Source: Yamagishiella unicocca
Lineage: Eukaryota > Chlorophyta > Chlorophyceae > Chlamydomonadales > Volvocaceae
DNA length: 64,000 nucleotides
Assembly (NCBI GenBank): GCA_003116995.1
Contig: BDSL01000027.1
Span: 620,001-684,000 of the forward strand
Direction of reading: 5' to 3'
In this document: positions 60,016 through 64,000 of the stretch, one piece after another
How the letters are laid out: each line of letters starts with the position of its first letter
Position numbering within the stretch: position 1 is the stretch's first letter
Position numbers and translations under genes: made by a program
Notes under the pieces: generated by a model
What the model saw: the letters and a program-made list of their open reading frames with translations, nothing else
What the model was told of the DNA's origin: nothing
Databases searched by the model: none

Positions 60016-62100
60016 GACAAAAGACGAATGTATGTGTTTGTGCCGGCGGCCGAAGCAAGCGTTGCACCTCGGGGGCTCTTCACCGGAACATATTAAAAAT
60101 TACGACAAAGCGTACGTTCAGACCACAACAGACTACCGACTACTACCACTATCACAACTACTACTTAGGCGAGTAACCGACACTTATGCATCCTCACGAG
60201 GTGGGCTGCCTTCGGCTCATCTTTTTCGCCAGCGAGCGAGTGGTCTCCAAATAAGGCCTTTCAAGACGTATATTATGAATCGTCCTGCAGCATTTGATTG
60301 CGACATCAGAATGCCGATAACACAGCAGGCGCCACCGGCGCACCGACCGTGCACGCCCGCGCACGTACGATAGTAAGCAACGCATAGCAACGACTTCAAC
60401 GACTTGGACATCCTAACCCACGATCCGACTCCCACTATGGCCTTCATTCGCCGGCCTCCAAAGCCGCGGCAGTCAGCGCGCAGCCTTTTGGACAACAAAT
60501 AGCTCCCAACCAGGAGGCACCAGATTCCAAATGTGTTCAAAGCGTTTTCACTCCAGTCAGCCAGCCAGCCAGTCAGGTAGCCGCCTCCACACGTACATGG
60601 AGGGACTACGCCTAGCGGCCTCCACAATACCCAGGCTAGGATGACGTCATCGTCTCCTAACATACCGCATGGCATTCAGCATGACACCCGGGCCCCCGAA
60701 ATAACCCACAAAGCACCTCTCCGCAGTAGCACGATGGCTTTCGTGCTACTTTGGGGGGACCCCAATGGTAGTGATCATGCTACCAGCATGTAACATGTAC
60801 CACTACAGCCAGCAGGGCGTGCATTGCCTGAACCGGCGTCATAGCTCCCGATTCATTGCCGATCCTTCCCCATATTCGGCAACCAAGCGGCCGTCAATAT
60901 ACTCAGAAGGAGCCTCGGTTCGCCTGCCAACGAGTGGTCAATATCCACGGCAACGCCAGTCCAGTTAAGAGACAGTGTCAGGAAACCCGTCGATCCCCGG
61001 AGCCCCGGTCCCTGCTCAGGAACATCTTAGTAATCAGCGAGGAGCTGTTGTGTCATAAACTATTTATTGTTTCGAAGGTGAAGAGTCGAAGGTAAACTAC
61101 CACACCCCCATATCCGCCTCAGCACCTTGGACTGGCGCAGCACAACAGCGGTAAGCCAGCTGCGGTCCTTAACACGACCACAGCTGACAACTTATAAACC
61201 GCTTTCCAGCAAGCAAGCTCCTGACGGTCCAGTGTTCAGCAAAGATATATGATCAGCAGGTGCGATTCAGATAGGGGCAAACCTCCGCAGTGGATCCTTG
61301 AGCTCCTGTGAGGGGTGGCCATAGCCAATTAGTTCGTGTAGACCACGATGAATCCTGTTTCACGCCACGACCGCCAGTATCAAATACTCCCAACCAATAA
61401 TTACTTATATATCCGTAACCGTTATGATCAAGGCTCACCAACCAACAACCCCCTCTCCGCAACCGCCAGAACCGACTACATAACGTCAGGCTTGCGTCGG
61501 TCTGTCCAAAAGCGTGCGCCACCCGTTCACAGACGTAAGCTCGTGGAAGGGCGAAAGCACGTCACCCCCGACGGGCGCCTTAGTCTTCTACTAGACACAT
61601 TGCTGCAACGCAAGAGGAAATACCACCCAGGCAGGCTGCAACCGCCATAACGGCTCCGCAACGGCCTACCTACCACACCTCGGACCAGATCGAACTTGCG
61701 TGTGCAACGCCCCACACCGACCCTTTCTGTGAGCTCAATCACGAATCTACAGCGCGCAGACAGCAAAATTAGTAGCAATGTGACCACATGTAACAACAAT
61801 GATGCGCATTCCAGCAAGGACCAGCAAGCCTAGCGTGCGGCTAACATCGGCTCCGCTCCGTGCACGCTTTCTCGAACATTCACCGACATAAAACCTTCCC
61901 CGGCAGTTTAGAAAAATCGTTTCGAACCACATTCAGGCATGCAACCTGACACGCTGTTACGCTGTTACGAAGACGCCGGGCGGCTGCACAAATGGAAGGC
62001 AACATCGTTGCCTGCCCGTGCCTGCCATTTGTCCAAATCAACTAATAAGGAAGGGCAGAAGAGGCGTTTTACCATCGTCAGCATTTAGGGCATCCAGTCC

Positions 62101-62140
62101 CCTAAAAAGGGGCCCTGGCTTGCTTCGCCAGGGGCCTTAG
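62101..62140. other. Strong inverted repeat (hairpin)
   Basis: GGCCCTGGC, a 7-nt spacer TTGCTTC, then GCCAGGGGCC, with outer CTAA/TTAG pairing, gives a long GC-rich stem with one bulge. No adjacent coding gene explains it. It could be a transcript 3' structure, a small RNA precursor or a transposon end. Confidence 0.7.
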
Positions 62141-62872
62141 TGTTCTCATGCCCTAGCGGCGTCGGAAAACCTCCATCGTCACTTTGAAGCCGGTAAAGGT
62201 TGCGGGCGCGCGCAAGACATCTCTTTGCATCGCCAACAGCTCAACATCCGCTTATTGTTTTACTTGGGGCGCAGCAAGCCGGCAACTCCAGCTGGTGCAT
62301 CCATGATGTCCCCATGGTGCTGTCGCGGCAAACCGACAACCGCTTCCGTAAAATCACCTTGACACGCGCGACAGGATTGTCGCCCATCCGCACGTTGTGC
62401 CGCAGACAGAAATACGCCTGAATTCATCCCTAGGGATGAAAATTCTAACAAAACCATAACCATAACCATGGACACATAACCATGGGAATAAAAACATAAT
62501 CACGGACACACGCGCCCGCAAACCTCACCAAGCAAACAACCGATAACCACATGCATTTAGTCACATCTACAGTCCACCGAAAAATCAATAAGCTGCCGCG
62601 TCGGCAAAGTGCCCAGCGCACCACATGCAAGCGCAGGTGCCCGCCTCCGTTGGGGGACTGCCTGCCAGGTGCCTGATGCTTGCACTCGTTGAATGCAACC
62701 CCAGCCTGCACGCCTCTGCACATGCTTTTCCGTGCACTGCAGTGCATGTATGATGAAGGATGGCGGAGTCAGACGCTGGGACCCTGGCGCCCACCTCCCC
62801 CAGGGCCTGCTTGCCGCCAAGGGCTGGGTGGGCTGCCTAACGGGCTGCTGGCTGGCTGACGAGGAGACACGT

Positions 62873-62983
62873 CACCTCGAAAGTACACGCAGGCAGACAA
62901 GCGGCGGAATGAGTGATGGAGAGATACTTCACCTCGAAAGTACACGCAGACAGACAAGCGGCGGAATGAGTGATGGACGCTGC
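62873..62983. repeat. 57-bp tandem duplication
   Basis: Units at 62873-62929 and 62930-62983 share CACCTCGAAAGTACACGCAG and GACAAGCGGCGGAATGAGTG with one or two differences. It lies about 80 bp beyond the stop of the minus-strand gene at 63062, so probably in its 3' UTR. Confidence 0.9.
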
Positions 62984-63061
62984 CTTCACGCTGCCCCTAT
63001 TTTCTCCTCCCTTGTGCCGTCCTAGCGAACTGGCACCGTCCCCAAGCATTCCTGCACGCCG

Positions 63062-63525
63062 TCATGGCGGCCCCCTCAGCTGCCTCTCCAGCAGGGCTGA
63101 AACCATCGCGCCGCACTCGCGAAGCCCCCTGTTGCGGGTATGGGCGGGTGAGAGAGGACGGACGGGCGGATGGATGGATGGGCGGGTGCGAGGGGGGGAG
63201 CGAGGTGATGGCAACAAAGGGGTGAGTGCGGCTCAGGGTTTGCCCTGCCCTGCCCTGCGCCTTACTAGCCGGTCCCCTGAGAGACCCTGCACTGCCTTCC
63301 CAGCTGCCGCTGACGCCGCTGACGCCGCCTCGCCCCAAGACTCACCACTGCGTGCACTGCTGAACCACCCTGCCCGCGACCGCCGCCGCGTCTGGCAGGG
63401 CATCCCGCAGCGAACGGTAGGCCTCGTAGGCGCCCCGCTCCTCCGTATACCCATCCTCCTGGAGGCAGGCGCTCGAGCTGTCCAGCGCCAATAGGAGCCC
63501 CAGGTCCAGCAGGAAGGGACGCAGC
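63062..63525 (-). CDS. Unidentified protein, 3' exons only (partial)
   Basis: Two minus-strand exons join in phase: 63525-63346 (acceptor CCCCAG, donor GTGAGT) and 63128-63062 (acceptor AACAG, stop TGA). They encode an amphipathic segment beginning LRPFLLDLGLLLALDSSSAC, continuing with DGYTEERGAYEAYRSLRDAL and ending MVSALLERQLRGPP. The composition and clean splice phase indicate a real gene, but no family is recognised. The 5' part lies beyond 63525, probably outside the window. Confidence 0.65.
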
Positions 63526-63662
63526 TGGGGAGACGACCTGTGGCCCATACACCACACACACATGGTGCAGACCCTCGGTCGAGCAGGAGCGGAATGCGGC
63601 CCCTCACGCGCCCTCTCCTTGTAGGAGAGTGCTTCGGCGGTGGTCTTTCCGTTAGGGGCTTA

Positions 63663-63706
63663 GGGCAGGGTAGCTGCCCTTGGCCAGCGTCAGGCCCGGT
63701 CAGATG
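63663..63706. repeat. Dispersed 44-bp sequence, copy B
   Basis: Matches 7311-7354: GGGCAGGGTAGC, a variable 7-8 bp, then GGCCAGCGTCAGGCCCGG. Lies just upstream of the last recognised exons of the partial gene. Confidence 0.7.
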
Positions 63707-63800
63707 ATGTGATACATACACACATCAGGTTGGGGTAGAGTGCTTCGGCGGTTTCACCCCCACACCGACTCGGACAGGGCAGATACATAAATAAGTAAAT

Positions 63801-63880
63801 ATACCCCATACACATACACAAGCGCGCGCACACATACGCACACATACGCACACATACGCACACATGCGCACACAAAGGAC
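63801..63880. repeat. (ACACATACGC)n microsatellite
   Basis: Four to five 10-bp ACACATACGC units inside a longer CA/CG-alternating tract. Confidence 0.9.
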
Positions 63881-64000
63881 ACCCAGCGAGGGGTGCGAGC
63901 TAGATACGACAAAGGGCGGGGTCCGGGGGTAAGGCGGGAGAGCGACACACACACGCGCCCACGCGCTCTTAATCACAGCCATGTCGCTTTACATGCAACC

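Larger units (their letters stand above)
58408..63061. other. 4.6-kb gene-poor region
   Basis: This follows the DUF3754 gene stop. Plus-strand frames at 58560-58967 and 59282-59716 are the longest but show no motif, leader or consistent splicing that I recognise. The part at 60000-62600 has lower GC. It contains the inverted pair at 59755-60015, a hairpin at 62101-62140 and a 57-bp tandem repeat at 62873-62983. Confidence 0.45.
63526..64000. other. Right edge; probably intron of the partial gene
   Basis: Contains two copies of AGAGTGCTTCGGCGGT (at about 63626 and 63738), the second copy of the 44-bp sequence also found at 7311, and a CA-rich microsatellite. No further exon of the minus-strand gene was identified. 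Confidence 0.45.

Noticed and set aside
1..64000. tRNA, rRNA and CRISPR-like arrays
   Set aside because: Scanned for T-loop and direct-repeat/spacer patterns by eye; none convincing.

Overview
This window is nuclear DNA of a green alga, most likely a volvocine (the Chlamydomonas/Volvox lineage). The evidence is a pherophorin with two FPFC-type domains around a hydroxyproline-type PPPSPPP hinge, a complex I 51 kDa subunit split over eleven short GT-AG exons, strongly G/C-ending codons, TTTTAGGG-like telomere-type runs inside introns, and a divergent H4/H3 histone pair (here degenerate). Genes are intron-rich, so most long open frames in the raw sequence are shadows or pass through introns. The exon models below were assembled by hand from reading frame, splice signals and phase.

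Layout from left to right: (1) 1239-3743 (+), a secreted-type protein with two PAN/apple-like Cys modules and a CAP (SCP/PR-1) domain, 5' end unresolved; (2) 6182-8975 (-), a type I membrane protein with signal peptide, Pro-rich stalk, C-type-lectin-like domain and C-terminal transmembrane helix; (3) 10782-16309 (+), the NDUFV1/NUO6 subunit of mitochondrial complex I; (4) 17612-22602 (-), a membrane-anchored protein ending in a peptide:N-glycosidase F-like module; (5) 23513-29724 (-), a secreted serine carboxypeptidase of family S28; (6) 31535-34239 (-), a pherophorin; (7) 37840-48437 (-), a very long subtilisin-like protease with a PA-type insert and a Pro-rich tail; (8) 49340-49770, histone H4 and H3 relics in head-to-head order; (9) 51469-58407 (+), a TMEM143/DUF3754-type membrane protein; (10) 63062-63525 (-), the 3' exons of an unidentified gene. 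Long gene-poor stretches lie at 3.7-6.2, 9.0-10.8, 29.7-31.5, 34.2-37.8, 48.4-51.5 and 58.4-63.1 kb. They carry tandem repeats and a dispersed short element.

Six of the ten loci (CAP, lectin, PNGase-like, S28, pherophorin, subtilase) encode proteins that enter the secretory pathway or would be expected to. They fit construction, binding, deglycosylation or proteolysis of the glycoprotein extracellular matrix, so the window reads as an ECM-rich neighbourhood interrupted by two mitochondrial or housekeeping genes. No prokaryote-style operon, CRISPR array or convincing intact transposon was seen. The most unusual items are the architecture of the PNGase-like protein, an intron-borne short repeat shared by unrelated genes, a five-copy dispersed motif that includes an inverted pair, and the histone relic pair.
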